DNA of 64,000 nucleotides from Methylobacterium sp. Leaf465 (GCF_001424705.1 NZ_LMRA01000003.1:90241-154240), one strand, 5' to 3'. Counted from the stretch's first letter, positions 1 through 8,914 are shown. The notes: generated from the sequence alone by a model not told the origin. Numbers and translations: made by a program.

Positions 1-1400
1 AGGCTCCGGCCCATGCGCGCCCGCAGGTCGCCGTCGCGCAGGAGGCGCGCGAGGGCATCGGCCGTCGCCTGCGGGTCGCAGGCGCGCACGACGAATCCGC
101 CCGCCGTGTCGGAGTCGGGCCCGTCCGGTCCTTCGAGGATCTCGCGGCACGAGCCGACATCGGTCGTCACCGCGGGCACGCCGGCGGCTCCCGCCTCCAG
201 GATCGACAGGGGCTGGGCCTCGCTGATGCTGGTGAGGGCGATGACGTCGGTCTGTCCGAAATAGGTCTTCACGTCCCGAACCCGGCCGAGGAACCGGACG
301 GTGTTCTGCAGGCCGAGCTGGCGCACCAGGGCCCGGCACTCGGCCGCGTAGGCGGGATCCTCGTCCTCGGGCCCGATGATGATCGCGTCGACGTCGGGGA
401 CCTGACGGCGCAGCAGGCCGGCAGCCTCGATGAAGGTGCGGATGTCCTTGATCGGGACGAGGCGGCCGACCAGGAGGACGGTGGGGCGGCGCGGCTGCGG
501 ACCGGGCGGGATGTCGGCGAACTGGTCGAGGCGGATGCCGTTCGGGATCATGCGCAGCTTCGCCTCGGCTGCCCCGTCCTCGATCTGGTAGAGCTGGTTG
601 GTCCGGAACTGCGTCGTGATGAGGTCGGCGACGTCATAGGTGATCCGCGCCATGGCGTTGAAGGCGTTCAGCCAGACCCGTCGCAGCTCGGGAGCCGTGC
701 CGGTGACGTCGAACCCGCCCGCGCCGGACTCGTAGATCCAGTCGGCGACGGAGAGCTCGATCCGGCGCTCGTTGGTGTAGATGCCGTGCTCGGTCACCAC
801 GAAGGGCCGCCCCGTCAGGGCCTTGGCCCGGGCCCCGAACAGTCCCGGATAGCCTGTCGAGATGGCGTGATAGATGCGGGCCGGCGGGATCGGCGCGGTG
901 GCGATCGCGATGAGGCTGCGGGCTAGGAAGCGCCAGGTCCAGAAGAAATCGACGAGGGGCGCCCCGGGGAGCATCTCCTCGTAGATCCGTTCGAGCGCGG
1001 TCCAGGCCGGGCGCGAATCGAGCAGGGCCCGCTGCCGGAGATCGCACCGGTCGAGCTCCCGGACGCACCGGACCCAGGCCTGCGCGCCCCCATCGGTGAG
1101 GACGGCCTGCAGGTCCCGGATCAGCGGCGCGATCGCTTCCCGCCCCCGCAGGAGCGGCAGGCGTCCCGGCGGGCAGGCGTCGATGGGCACGTCGACGATG
1201 CGCTCGACGTTCGCCGGAAGGTCGAACTTCCGGGTCCGTTCCTGGTCCGAGGTCGTGAAGGCCACGAGGCTGAAGCGCTTGTCCGGAAAGCTGCGGATGA
1301 AGCTGTCGGTCCAGGAGGAGACGCCGCCGAGGAGGTAGGGGTACCCGCCCTCCACGAGCAGGCACACGTCCGATGGGCCGGAGGCGGTCTGCGTACTCAC
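1..1400 (-). CDS. pelF: PelF-type GT4 glycosyltransferase (3' end outside window)
   Basis: Reading on the minus strand from a GTG at 1400 gives 466 uninterrupted codons to the window edge. The N-terminus has VCLLVEGGYPYLLGGVSSW, characteristic of PelF, the cytosolic glycosyltransferase thought to polymerise Pel polysaccharide from a UDP-sugar. Further on are VVTEHGIYTNER (donor-fold junction), LVGRLVPIKDI and the GT4 E-x7-E motif SEAQPLSILEAG. PelF proteins are usually about 500 residues, so only a short C-terminus should be missing. The start overlaps the pelE stop as GTGA, indicating translational coupling. pelG would be expected just beyond the left edge. The assignment is by motif recognition and by synteny with pelD-pelE. 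Confidence 0.88.
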   Translation of the reverse strand, partial: MSTQTASGPSDVCLLVEGGYPYLLGGVSSWTDSFIRSFPDKRFSLVAFTTSDQERTRKFDLPANVERIVDVPIDACPPGRLPLLRGREAIAPLIRDLQAVLTDGGAQAWVRCVRELDRCDLRQRALLDSRPAWTALERIYEEMLPGAPLVDFFWTWRFLARSLIAIATAPIPPARIYHAISTGYPGLFGARAKALTGRPFVVTEHGIYTNERRIELSVADWIYESGAGGFDVTGTAPELRRVWLNAFNAMARITYDVADLITTQFRTNQLYQIEDGAAEAKLRMIPNGIRLDQFADIPPGPQPRRPTVLLVGRLVPIKDIRTFIEAAGLLRRQVPDVDAIIIGPEDEDPAYAAECRALVRQLGLQNTVRFLGRVRDVKTYFGQTDVIALTSISEAQPLSILEAGAAGVPAVTTDVGSCREILEGPDGPDSDTAGGFVVRACDPQATADALARLLRDGDLRARMGRS

Positions 1401-2320
1401 GGCAGGGCCTCCCGCGGGAGGGGCGGGGTCGGAGCGCCGCTCTCGGCCTCGATGGCGGCCAGCAGCGCCCGGGCGGCCATGCTCTCCGGTTCGGCCGCCA
1501 GGGCCTGGCTCGCGGCGACGCGGGCGGCCGCCATCTCCGTGCGGGCCTGCAGGGCCTCCGTCAGGCCCGACTCGGCGTAGGCGCGGCGCGCCGCCGCGAG
1601 GGCGAGCCAGGGGCCGGCCGCGCCCGGGGCCTGGGCGACGGCCACCTCCAGGGCGATGAGGTCCCGGGTGAAGCGGGTCTGGAGCTTGGCGAGGACCGTC
1701 GAGGCCAGCACGCGCACGGAGGCGTCGGTATCCTGGAGCGCGGCGCGGATCACATGGGTGAGGCACGGATCGAAGCGCCGCCCCACGATCGCCAGCGCCT
1801 CGAACTTGGCTTCCTTCGCGCCGCCATCGAGGATGTCCGCCAGGGGCACCACACTGCTGGCCTTGCCGACCCGGAGACGCCCATCGCGCAGGTCGCTGCT
1901 GAGCCGGCCGCAATCCGTTCGCGGGTCGAGATGACCCTCCGTCTCGAGCCAGGTTCCGAAAGCCTCGGCCGGTCGCGGAGGCGCCGCGCCGCGATCGAGG
2001 AGGGCGAGGCCGATCGCCAGGAGGGTGCCGAAGGGACCGCCGATGAAGGTCCAGAGGGTGAGGTGCGCCAGCCGCGCCGCCTCGCCCGGTGCCTGAGCGT
2101 CCTGCAGGGTGCGCAGGCCGAGGATCAGGCACAGGCCGACATGCCCCGCGAGGACGACGACGGGACCCACGAGGGCATGGAGCAGCGCCGCGGCGAGGGC
2201 GAGCTCCCCGAGCGCCGTGGCGAGGGCGACCACGGTCGGGGAACGGGGGACGCGAAGGTGCGCGTCCCAGGCGGTCCGGGGCCGCGCGGCGGCGAGCGGA
2301 TCCGGGACGTCGATCAGCAT
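1397..2320 (-). CDS. pelE: PelE-like membrane/TPR protein
   Basis: 307 residues starting at ATG 2320, which overlaps the pelD stop (ATGCTGA). Two hydrophobic stretches occur at about residues 30-70 and 85-110 (LALAAALLHALVGPVVVLAGH; LTLWTFIGGPFGTLLAIGLALL). They are followed by a soluble alpha-helical part with HEAT/TPR-like repeats, for example ALQDTDASVRVLASTVLAKL and helices rich in Ala-Leu. This matches PelE, an inner-membrane partner of PelD in the Pel synthase complex. Sequence conservation of PelE is low, so the name rests mainly on topology and on its position between pelD and pelF. The stop overlaps the pelF GTG start. Confidence 0.75.
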   Translation of the reverse strand: MLIDVPDPLAAARPRTAWDAHLRVPRSPTVVALATALGELALAAALLHALVGPVVVLAGHVGLCLILGLRTLQDAQAPGEAARLAHLTLWTFIGGPFGTLLAIGLALLDRGAAPPRPAEAFGTWLETEGHLDPRTDCGRLSSDLRDGRLRVGKASSVVPLADILDGGAKEAKFEALAIVGRRFDPCLTHVIRAALQDTDASVRVLASTVLAKLQTRFTRDLIALEVAVAQAPGAAGPWLALAAARRAYAESGLTEALQARTEMAAARVAASQALAAEPESMAARALLAAIEAESGAPTPPLPREALP

Positions 2321-3303
2321 CGCTCCGCCCCGGCCACCAGGCTCCCCATGGCCAGCGCCAGGTCCAGCGCGCGCGGCGCGGCTTCGGCGAGGGTCTGGTT
2401 GGGCAGCAGGCCCTCGATCAGGAGCAGGCCGCGCGGGCCCGGGGCGCCGTGGGCCGGAAGGGCGACGGCGAGGACCGCGCCGTCCGGCAGTCTCCGGGCA
2501 TCCGCGGCGCGATCCCGGCGCCAGAGCCGGTCCGGCGCCTGCGCGACGGCTTCGGCCAGCATGCCATCGATGGCCGGTGCGGTGGCCCGGTCGCGCGCTC
2601 CGCCCTCCGCGACCGTGGCCAGGGGGGCGAGGCCCCGGGGCGTGGCCGCGTAGACCGTGAGTCGGGAGGCTCCCACGAGCCGGCGGCCCAGCTCCGCCAG
2701 GCTCGTCGCCAGGCGGAGGCCATCCTCGGCGTCCAGGCAGGCGAAGGCCTTGCTCACGCTGCCGAGGGTGCGGGTCTCGGCGGCGAATCGGAGTTCGAGG
2801 CGACCGATCTCCGCCATGGCGGCGGAGAGGCCCCGGCCGAGGCTGTCGGCCTCGTCGAGGGCGTCGTCCCGCTGCTGGCGCAACTCGGCCGCGTGGAAGA
2901 TGTGGAGGCTGCGCAACCCGCCGAGGACCAGGGCGCAGGCCAGCCACGCCGTCGGCTCGGCGACGACCTGGCGTGAGTAGGCGTAGTAATCCTGGGTCGC
3001 GAGCTGCGAGGGCAGTGCCGAGCTGTACAGCGCCAGGGTCGCCACCAGGGTGGCGAAGACGCCGCCCGCGAGGCCGTACTGCGCCGAGATCAGGATGACC
3101 GGGATCCAGAACGGCCGGGGTGTCATCCAGGCATAGCGGCTGCCGTCGAAGACCAGGTGGTCGATCAGGACCAGGAGCAGGACGAGCCCGATGGCCTCCG
3201 GGACGTAGCGCCGCCATCCCAGCAACGGGCTGGACCGATCCTGATCCGATGCGCCCCGCTCACCCGCCGCCGCAGTCGTCACCGCATGGCCCCCCACAGG
3301 CAT
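2314..3303 (-). CDS. pelD: PelD-like membrane GAF-domain protein, no GGDEF-like domain seen
   Basis: 329 residues. Four likely transmembrane helices lie between residues 30 and 130 (PEAIGLVLLLVLIDHLVF, FWIPVILISAQYGLAGGVF, TLVATLALY, PTAWLACALVLGGL). A coiled-coil stretch of about 135-170 follows, then a GAF-like domain of about 180-325. Pseudomonas PelD has the same order but adds a C-terminal degenerate GGDEF domain whose I-site binds c-di-GMP. Here the protein ends after the GAF-like region and pelE begins immediately, so that domain seems absent. It is the first gene of a pelD-pelE-pelF transcription unit with 4-7 base overlaps. The name rests on topology and synteny. Confidence 0.75.
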   Translation of the reverse strand: MPVGGHAVTTAAAGERGASDQDRSSPLLGWRRYVPEAIGLVLLLVLIDHLVFDGSRYAWMTPRPFWIPVILISAQYGLAGGVFATLVATLALYSSALPSQLATQDYYAYSRQVVAEPTAWLACALVLGGLRSLHIFHAAELRQQRDDALDEADSLGRGLSAAMAEIGRLELRFAAETRTLGSVSKAFACLDAEDGLRLATSLAELGRRLVGASRLTVYAATPRGLAPLATVAEGGARDRATAPAIDGMLAEAVAQAPDRLWRRDRAADARRLPDGAVLAVALPAHGAPGPRGLLLIEGLLPNQTLAEAAPRALDLALAMGSLVAGAERC

Positions 3304-3654
3304 CCGCGGCAGGCCATCGAAGTCGATCGCCGGCGCACCGCAAGATCCTGAAACATCTTGAAAAGAGCAGGAATTCAGCTGGGAAGAAATATCGCCGGAC
3401 CTAGCGATCTTGGATTAGCGCAGGACCAATGCTGTCATCCATCCGTGTTACCCGTCCGGCCGCCCGTCTTCCGCCCGGCCGAGGGGGCGCGCCCGGTCGG
3501 CCGGGCGCGGCTCGGATCGGACCCGGGCGGCGGACGAAGCCCCGTGTCGGACCACATCCGTCCGATCCCTTGGGGATGGCGGATGCGGGCTTCGCTCGAG
3601 CGCCGCGCCGGCTTGCCGATACGGACACCGCTTCGCGATCGAGCGGAGCCCGCA
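3304..3654. other. Intergenic region with a perfect 8-bp hairpin
   Basis: 351 bases between the pelD start and the end of the luxR-type gene, both on the minus strand. It should hold the pel promoter near the pelD side. GCGCCCGG at 3489-3496 and CCGGGCGC at 3501-3508 form a perfect 8-bp stem with a TCGG tetraloop. There is no following T-run in either direction, so it is at best a weak terminator for the upstream regulator gene. No convincing small gene was seen. Confidence 0.5.
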
Positions 3655-4434
3655 TCAGGCGTTGTGCGTCACCGTCAGGGTCTGCGCGGCCTTCGCCTGA
3701 TCCGCGGAGGGCCGGGCGTGGAACCAGGCGCCGCCGAGATGGGGAGCCCAGGACACCACGCCCTTGGTGTTCACCAGATAGGCGAGTTCGGTCCGGTTCT
3801 TGGCCTGGAGCTTCTTCATGATGTTGCGCACATGCACCTTCACCGTGTTGGTGCACATGTTGAGCTCATAGGCGATCACCTTGTTCGGCTTGCCGATCTG
3901 CAGGACGCCGAGCACGGCCGCCTCGCGCTCCGTCAGCCGGACCGACCCGCGTCCGCGCGCCTCCGCGGCCGGAGGCGCGGGGGGCGTGCAGACGATCCCG
4001 GACGGGACGAAGCAGCCGCCGGCCAGCACCAGGGCGATGGCGCTCTGGGCCACCTTCACGGAACTCGTCATCGGGATGAATCCGCTGAGCCCCCGTCGCA
4101 TCGCCTCGGTGACCTGATGGTAATCCTCGAGTTCCGACAGAAGGACGATCGGAACGCCGGGACTGACGCTGACGAGGGTATCCAGCTCGCTCTCCATCTG
4201 GGCGATGCTGCGATGGGTCGCCGCGATCACGATGACGGAGGCCGGGGGCCGTTCCGTCGCGGCCTTCTGCCAAAGTCCGACGCTGCAGAAGCCCAGGACC
4301 TGGGGGGCGTCGGCACTTTTCTGGATCTGGGAGATCAAGCTCTCCCGGAACAGGACCCGGGGGTCGATGATGACGACCGTGGATTGTTCAGCCCTCGCAA
4401 CGGAAATGCCCGATTCGATTGCGACGAGTGACAT
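3655..4434 (-). CDS. LuxR-family regulator with degenerate receiver domain
   Basis: The start at ATG 4434 is preferred because GGGAGGG sits six bases upstream; the protein has 259 residues. Residues 18-140 have receiver-domain architecture (STVVIIDPRVLFRESL ... PIVLLSELEDYHQVTEAMRRGLSGFIPM). However, the strand that normally carries the phosphorylated Asp reads VIVIAATHRS, so the acceptor is missing and only one acidic residue remains in the usual DD pocket. A LuxR/NarL helix-turn-helix follows at about 175-230 (LTEREAAVLGVLQIGKPNKVIAYEL, then TVKVHVRNIMKKL). It probably binds DNA without classical phosphorylation. Lying between pelDEF and the export genes, it is a candidate regulator of exopolysaccharide synthesis; that role is inferred. 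Confidence 0.82.
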   Translation of the reverse strand: MSLVAIESGISVARAEQSTVVIIDPRVLFRESLISQIQKSADAPQVLGFCSVGLWQKAATERPPASVIVIAATHRSIAQMESELDTLVSVSPGVPIVLLSELEDYHQVTEAMRRGLSGFIPMTSSVKVAQSAIALVLAGGCFVPSGIVCTPPAPPAAEARGRGSVRLTEREAAVLGVLQIGKPNKVIAYELNMCTNTVKVHVRNIMKKLQAKNRTELAYLVNTKGVVSWAPHLGGAWFHARPSADQAKAAQTLTVTHNA

Positions 4435-5079
4435 AGTCAGCCCTCCCATGCGGTCTTCGGCATGCGCCGACTCCAGCACCACTCGTGAGATCCGAGATGT
4501 GTGCCGCGACGATTTGATTAGCTACATTGGGATTGTGCGGATTACAAGCAATTACTTAACGATCGTTTCAGTATTAATCTTTGATAGAATATCGGTAGTT
4601 TTTCGACTTCCGGAATAGCGAATTACCGGTCTCCTTCGGGATCGATCGCGGAAATCCGGCTCCGAATGCTCTGCTGAAACCTTATGGGCGCTGGCCTCGG
4701 CGCGCGCAGGCTCCCCACGCGCGGCTGGGAGCTGTCCTCCGTGCGCCACAGGGGGAGCGGACGGTACGGTTCCCAAGCGGCAACGCTCACGGTCTCCTAC
4801 GTCTGTTGACCGAGGATCGCCTGCGTCCGTCGAGCAGATCCCGATGAAAAAGGAGGTCATCCTTTAGCGAAAAAGAATTAGTTTCACCGGTTTTGGACGC
4901 ATTCGCGGTATCATCCAGCTTGAAAACCTTAGTTTTGAATTCTTGTGTTTTGTTTTTTACTTGCTCTCATGGCTCGCATCGGAGCTTGGGTGCGGACAAC
5001 GCGTCATGTTGGCCAGTCACGGCACATCGTCGATCGGTCGTCCTCGTGAACCCGGACGCGCGGGTGCGGCGGGGCGGCC
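4435..5079. other. Long divergent intergenic region with two AT-rich islands
   Basis: 645 bases between the minus-strand luxR-type gene and the plus-strand TPR gene. AT-rich islands at about 4500-4640 and 4855-4990 stand out against the GC-rich background and probably contain the two divergent promoters. The middle portion (4640-4855) is GC-rich. I found no reading frame with protein-like composition or a good ribosome-binding site. Such low-GC islands are typical of promoters or bound regulatory DNA here, but no specific operator could be proven. Confidence 0.5.
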
Positions 5080-6540
5080 ATGAGGATCGGCTGGCGCTTC
5101 CTCGGTCTCTGGGCCTTTGCCGCCGCCGCGACCGCCTACGCCCTCTCGCCCGGCTCCGAGGAGCAGCTCGCGATGCTGGCGCGGGACGGGCGAACCAGCG
5201 AGGCTGCGAGCGAGTTGGCGCGGCTCCTCGCCCTGGGACGCCGGGATCCGGCCTTCCTCGCGGCGGCCGCGCGCGCCCTCGAGTCCACCGGCAACCGGGG
5301 GCTCGCGGAGGATCTCCTCGAGCGGTACCTAGTGGAGCGGCCCGGGGACGTGCAGGTCCTGGAATGGCTCGCCAATCTCTACCGGGCGTCCGACGACCGT
5401 CCGGCCGCCACCCGTACCCTGGTGACCCTGGTGGCCCTGGCCCCGACCCGGCCGCGCCTGTGGGCGCTCCTCGACCTCTACCGGGCCCAGGAGCGCCTCG
5501 ACGAGGAGCGCGAATTCCTGAAGGGCATCGTCGACGAGACGCTGCTGCGGCCCGTGGACGTCGAGCGCCTGGGCATTCTCCTGTCCTGGGCCGGGGAGCG
5601 CGCGGCGGCGTTGGACGCCCTGCGCCGGGCCGACGCGCTGATGCCGGCCACGCAGGAGATCGGTCGGATCGTCCTGTTCGACCTCCTTCTCGCCGAAGGC
5701 CTGCGGGAGGAGGCCGCCGAGCGCGCCGGCCATTGGGTCGCCGATTGGCGCGACAAGCCCTGGCTCGGCGTGCACGTGGTGCGCCGGATGGCGGCGCGGG
5801 GGGACCCGGCTTCCGCCGTCGCCCTCGGCGCGCAGGTGATCGCCCTCAGCCCGGCGACGCGCTTCTACCTGGCGCGGGTGGTGGCTGAGGACGGGAGCCG
5901 GCGCATCGCCACCCTGCTCCTCGAAGACTGGGCGCAGGGCGGTCCACAGCCTTCCTCCGACGCGGTGGCCGGCTACGTGGCGGCCGCCTATGCGGTGGGA
6001 GACGTCGCGGCGCTCTGGCGCAAGGCCTCGCGGATCCTCGCCGAACCCGGCTGGTACGAGGCGCAGATCGCGATCGTGGAAGCCCTGGCCCTGCGCTACG
6101 GCCTCGATGCGATCGCGCCGCTGCGTCCCCGCCTGCCCTGGGCCGCCCTGCAGCGCCAGCCCCTGTTCGCCGCGCGGCTGGCGCTGCACGAGGGCAACCC
6201 GTTCCTGGCCCGCCGCGTCCTCGAATCCGTCGATCCGGAGACCCTGACCGCTCCGGCCCGGATCGAGTGGGTGGCGCTCGTCAGCCTGATCTCCGGCGAC
6301 GCGGCGGCCCTGGCGGCCCTGGGCGATCTCCTGCGCCGGGACCGGCTCCCGACCGACCTGCTCCCGGTCCAGCTGCGGCTGGCCGAGCGCCTCGGCCATG
6401 GCGGAGAGCAGCGCCTCGGCCTCGACGCCCTGCGTCGAAGCGCCCTCGCCCCGGCGACCATCGCGCGGCAGGCGCAGGCCCAGCAGGCGCAGGTTCAATC
6501 CACAGCGAAGGCCGGGCTCGACGCCCGGAGTGTGCAGTGA
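5080..6540 (+). CDS. TPR-repeat protein, membrane-anchored or secreted (possible exopolysaccharide export partner)
   Basis: 486 residues. A hydrophobic N-terminus (RFLGLWAFAAAATAYALS) may be a signal peptide or anchor. The rest is helical repeat sequence rich in Ala/Leu/Arg with recognisable TPR pairs, such as AARALESTGNRGLAEDLLERYLVERPGDVQVLEWLANLYR and ALDALRRADALMPATQEI. No beta-barrel-like C-terminus is present, unlike full-length PelB, which has TPRs plus an outer-membrane porin. The next gene, 80 bases downstream, encodes a Wza-type export protein. A role as periplasmic scaffold for polysaccharide export is plausible from context only; a generic TPR protein is the safe call. Confidence 0.75.
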   Translation: MRIGWRFLGLWAFAAAATAYALSPGSEEQLAMLARDGRTSEAASELARLLALGRRDPAFLAAAARALESTGNRGLAEDLLERYLVERPGDVQVLEWLANLYRASDDRPAATRTLVTLVALAPTRPRLWALLDLYRAQERLDEEREFLKGIVDETLLRPVDVERLGILLSWAGERAAALDALRRADALMPATQEIGRIVLFDLLLAEGLREEAAERAGHWVADWRDKPWLGVHVVRRMAARGDPASAVALGAQVIALSPATRFYLARVVAEDGSRRIATLLLEDWAQGGPQPSSDAVAGYVAAAYAVGDVAALWRKASRILAEPGWYEAQIAIVEALALRYGLDAIAPLRPRLPWAALQRQPLFAARLALHEGNPFLARRVLESVDPETLTAPARIEWVALVSLISGDAAALAALGDLLRRDRLPTDLLPVQLRLAERLGHGGEQRLGLDALRRSALAPATIARQAQAQQAQVQSTAKAGLDARSVQ

Positions 6541-6620
6541 GCGGCGCCCCGACGACACCCCGATCACCGGGGCGAATCCCACGAACACGCCGAATCCCAC
6601 GAACTCAAGGAGCCGAGGTC

Positions 6621-7922
6621 ATGTCGAGATGCCGAGCCGTCGCCTTCGCGGTGCTCACCCTTCTGGCCGGTCGGGCGGCCCTGGCCGAGGGCGGGCCGGT
6701 CCTCCGCGCCGGGGACCGGCTCAAGATCACCTTCTATGAGACCATGGAGATCCCCAATCCGGCGCCCGGCGACAAGGGCCAGTCCGCGGGCGCCGCCGCG
6801 GTGATCCAGACCTTCTACCAGCGGGTGGACCTCTCGGGCGAATACGCCGTCGAACAGGGTGGCGCCCTCTCGCTGCCGTTCTTCGGCTTCGTCCCGGCGG
6901 CCGGAAAGCCCCTGGAGACGCTCAAGACCGACCTGATGGGCGTCTTCGAGACCGCCTTCGGCCGGCACGGCGGGGTCACGGTCGGCCTCGTGCAGCGTGC
7001 GCCCGTCTTCGTCGTGGGGTCCGTCCGCGCGCCGGGTGCCTACCCGTACGCGGGCGGCATGATCGTGCTGCAGGCGGTGGCCCTCGCGGGGGGGCGCGAC
7101 AAGGATCCCGCCACCCTCTCGGGGGTGGTGGAGACCCTGCGGGAACGGGAGCGGGAGGACGGTGCCCGCACCCGGCTGAAGCGCGCGCTGGCGCGCAAGG
7201 CCGCGCTGACCACGGGACGGATGGGCACGGAGGCGCAGGAGCGGCTTCGGACCCTGGCGGGACCCGAGGAGGCGACGGCTCTCCTGGGCGCCGAAGCGAA
7301 GGTGCTGCGCCTGGAGGCGAGCCTCCAGACCAGCGACGAGGGATCGCGCAAGGCCGCGGCGGACGCCTCCGGCACCGAAGTCGACCTCCTGCGCAAGCGC
7401 CTGGAGACCTATGGGGCCCAGATCGCGGCCCGCGGCGACCGGTTGCGCACCATGGAGGCGCTGTTCTCCCGGCAGGTGGTCGAGAGCGAGCGCGTCGCCG
7501 ACGTCCGCCGCGACTTCATCGACATGGAGGGACGCCGGCGCGACTACGAAGTCGGGATCCTGCAGGCGGAGCAGCGCCAGAGGATGGCCCGCGAGGCCCT
7601 GGACCAGGGCAATGCCCGGCACCGCCTCGCCGCCGAGCGCGAGATCGCCCTGATCGATGCCGAGATCGCCTCCGCCGAACGCGCCCTGTCGACGGCCTCC
7701 GTCGTGGGCGCGACGATGAGTGCGGGCTGGGCACGCGATCCGGTCCTCGCCTATCGCATCGTGCGCAGCGGGGCCGGCGGCGCACAGGTCCTCTCCGTCA
7801 CGGAGACCGACACCCTCGAGCCCGGCGACGTGCTCAAGGTCGTGATCGATCCGCGCGGAGACGAGCATCCCCGGAACGCCACGGCCGAGGCGACCCCATC
7901 CCGGGCCGACGCGGCACCCTAG
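6621..7922 (+). CDS. Polysaccharide export protein, Wza/SLBB type
   Basis: 433 residues; ATG 6621 is preceded by AAGGAG at 6607-6612 and followed by a signal peptide (AVAFAVLTLLAGRAALAEG). Residues 28-125 form a Poly_export domain (VLRAGDRLKITFYETMEI ... YAVEQGGALSLPFFGFVPAAGK), followed by an SLBB-like segment (VFVVGSVRAPGAYPYAGGMIVLQAVALAGG). A long alpha-helical, coiled-coil-like section follows at about 170-390. The C-terminus returns to a second short SLBB-like strand (YRIVRSGAGGAQVLSV ... LEPGDVLKVV). It should form, or contribute to, an outer-membrane/periplasmic export channel. It follows the TPR gene on the same strand and faces the pel genes across the regulator. Confidence 0.85.
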   Translation: MSRCRAVAFAVLTLLAGRAALAEGGPVLRAGDRLKITFYETMEIPNPAPGDKGQSAGAAAVIQTFYQRVDLSGEYAVEQGGALSLPFFGFVPAAGKPLETLKTDLMGVFETAFGRHGGVTVGLVQRAPVFVVGSVRAPGAYPYAGGMIVLQAVALAGGRDKDPATLSGVVETLREREREDGARTRLKRALARKAALTTGRMGTEAQERLRTLAGPEEATALLGAEAKVLRLEASLQTSDEGSRKAAADASGTEVDLLRKRLETYGAQIAARGDRLRTMEALFSRQVVESERVADVRRDFIDMEGRRRDYEVGILQAEQRQRMAREALDQGNARHRLAAEREIALIDAEIASAERALSTASVVGATMSAGWARDPVLAYRIVRSGAGGAQVLSVTETDTLEPGDVLKVVIDPRGDEHPRNATAEATPSRADAAP

Positions 7923-8580
7923 CCGTCGGATCGAACGCCGGACGGTCGGCCCTGGCCGGCGGCGGATCGCGGATGGGTCGCCGGGCTGGTCGCCCGCGGC
8001 CGGCCGTGGGGCGGGAGCGCCGCCGCGCATGCGGCGGACCGGCGGGCCAGCATCCGCACCGCGCCGAGCCGCCGGCGGAAGGTCTCGGGCCCGGCCTGCG
8101 CGATTCGCCGCTCGTCGCGGCCGTCGAGGGTGCGGCAGGCGTCCGAGAGCGCCGTGAAGCCGAGCGTCCCCGCCGATGAGACGCAGCTTCGGGCTTCGAA
8201 GCGCAGGCCGTTGCGAGCCTCCTCGGTCTCGGCCTCGTACAGGAAGCGCGTGTCCAGTTCCTCCGCGAAGGCCAGGAGGAGGCCGGTGGTGCGCGGCGCG
8301 CCGATAGGGCGACGATCTCGTCTTACGACCATCTCGGTTTTCGATGCGGCGATCGACGAGGCCGGATTCCGCGGCCGCCTGGTCGGCGGGCGGCATCGCC
8401 CCCGACCCCGAGCACGGCCATTTGTCGACCATCCGGTCGAGGGCGGCCCGGTGGAACGGCTTGCCGATAGGGTCGTCCATCCCGGCCTCCCGGAACATCC
8501 GGATCTGCTCGGGCAGGACGTTGGCCGTCATGGCGATGATCGGCGCCGCCAGGCGTTCGGCTTCGTTGGATACGATCGGC
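7919..8580 (-). pseudogene. Remnant of hybrid signalling protein: receiver half plus degenerate HPt domain
   Basis: On the minus strand, about 8576-8418 encodes the C-terminal half of a receiver domain (PIIAMTANVLPEQIRMF, GMDDPIGKPF with the conserved Lys-Pro). In a different frame, 8332-7919 encodes an HPt-like stretch (RSCVSSAGTLGFTALSDACRTLDG). In intact HPt domains the equivalent motif begins A-H-S-L-K-G-S-A; here the phospho-accepting His is lost (Arg-Ser-Cys). The N-terminal kinase and the first half of the receiver are absent, and the two pieces are out of frame. This is best read as the decayed 3' end of a hybrid histidine kinase. Confidence 0.65.
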
Positions 8581-8914
8581 GACCTGCGCGTGCGCTCGCC
8601 TGGAGCGGAGCCGTGACCGGGCAGGCCACGCATCAACCTCGTCGACGAATGTCGGTCCATGCGACTTTGCGGGAGGGGCGTCCCGGCGGCACGTGGGAGC
8701 CCGGAGCGATGTCCGGGCTTCACGCTTTGGAGGGGCTCCCCCCAACTGCTCTACACCGTAGCGAAATCGGGTTAGTGCGCGCGTCCCTTGGATGCGGCCG
8801 CTAAGCCCACCATGGCGGTTGCTATGAAGTCTTAAAAATCCGTTAATCCTTCCTGCGAGGACAATATTCGTCAGCCACAAATTCAATTTCAATCGGAAAA
8901 TTTAGGAGGGCGCA
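8581..8914. promoter_or_regulatory. Intergenic region with promoter and strong RBS for the nucleotidyltransferase gene
   Basis: 334 bases upstream of the sugar-nucleotidyltransferase gene. About 8815-8905 is AT-rich and likely contains the promoter. AGGAGGG at 8904-8910, five to six bases before ATG 8915, is a near-perfect Shine-Dalgarno sequence and fixes that start. No gene recognised in the GC-rich left half. Confidence 0.55.

Noticed and set aside
4552..4860. 102-codon minus-strand frame in the AT-rich divergent region
   Set aside because: Low-complexity Arg/Pro/Ala sequence crossing both AT-rich and GC-rich DNA; no start signal or conserved feature.
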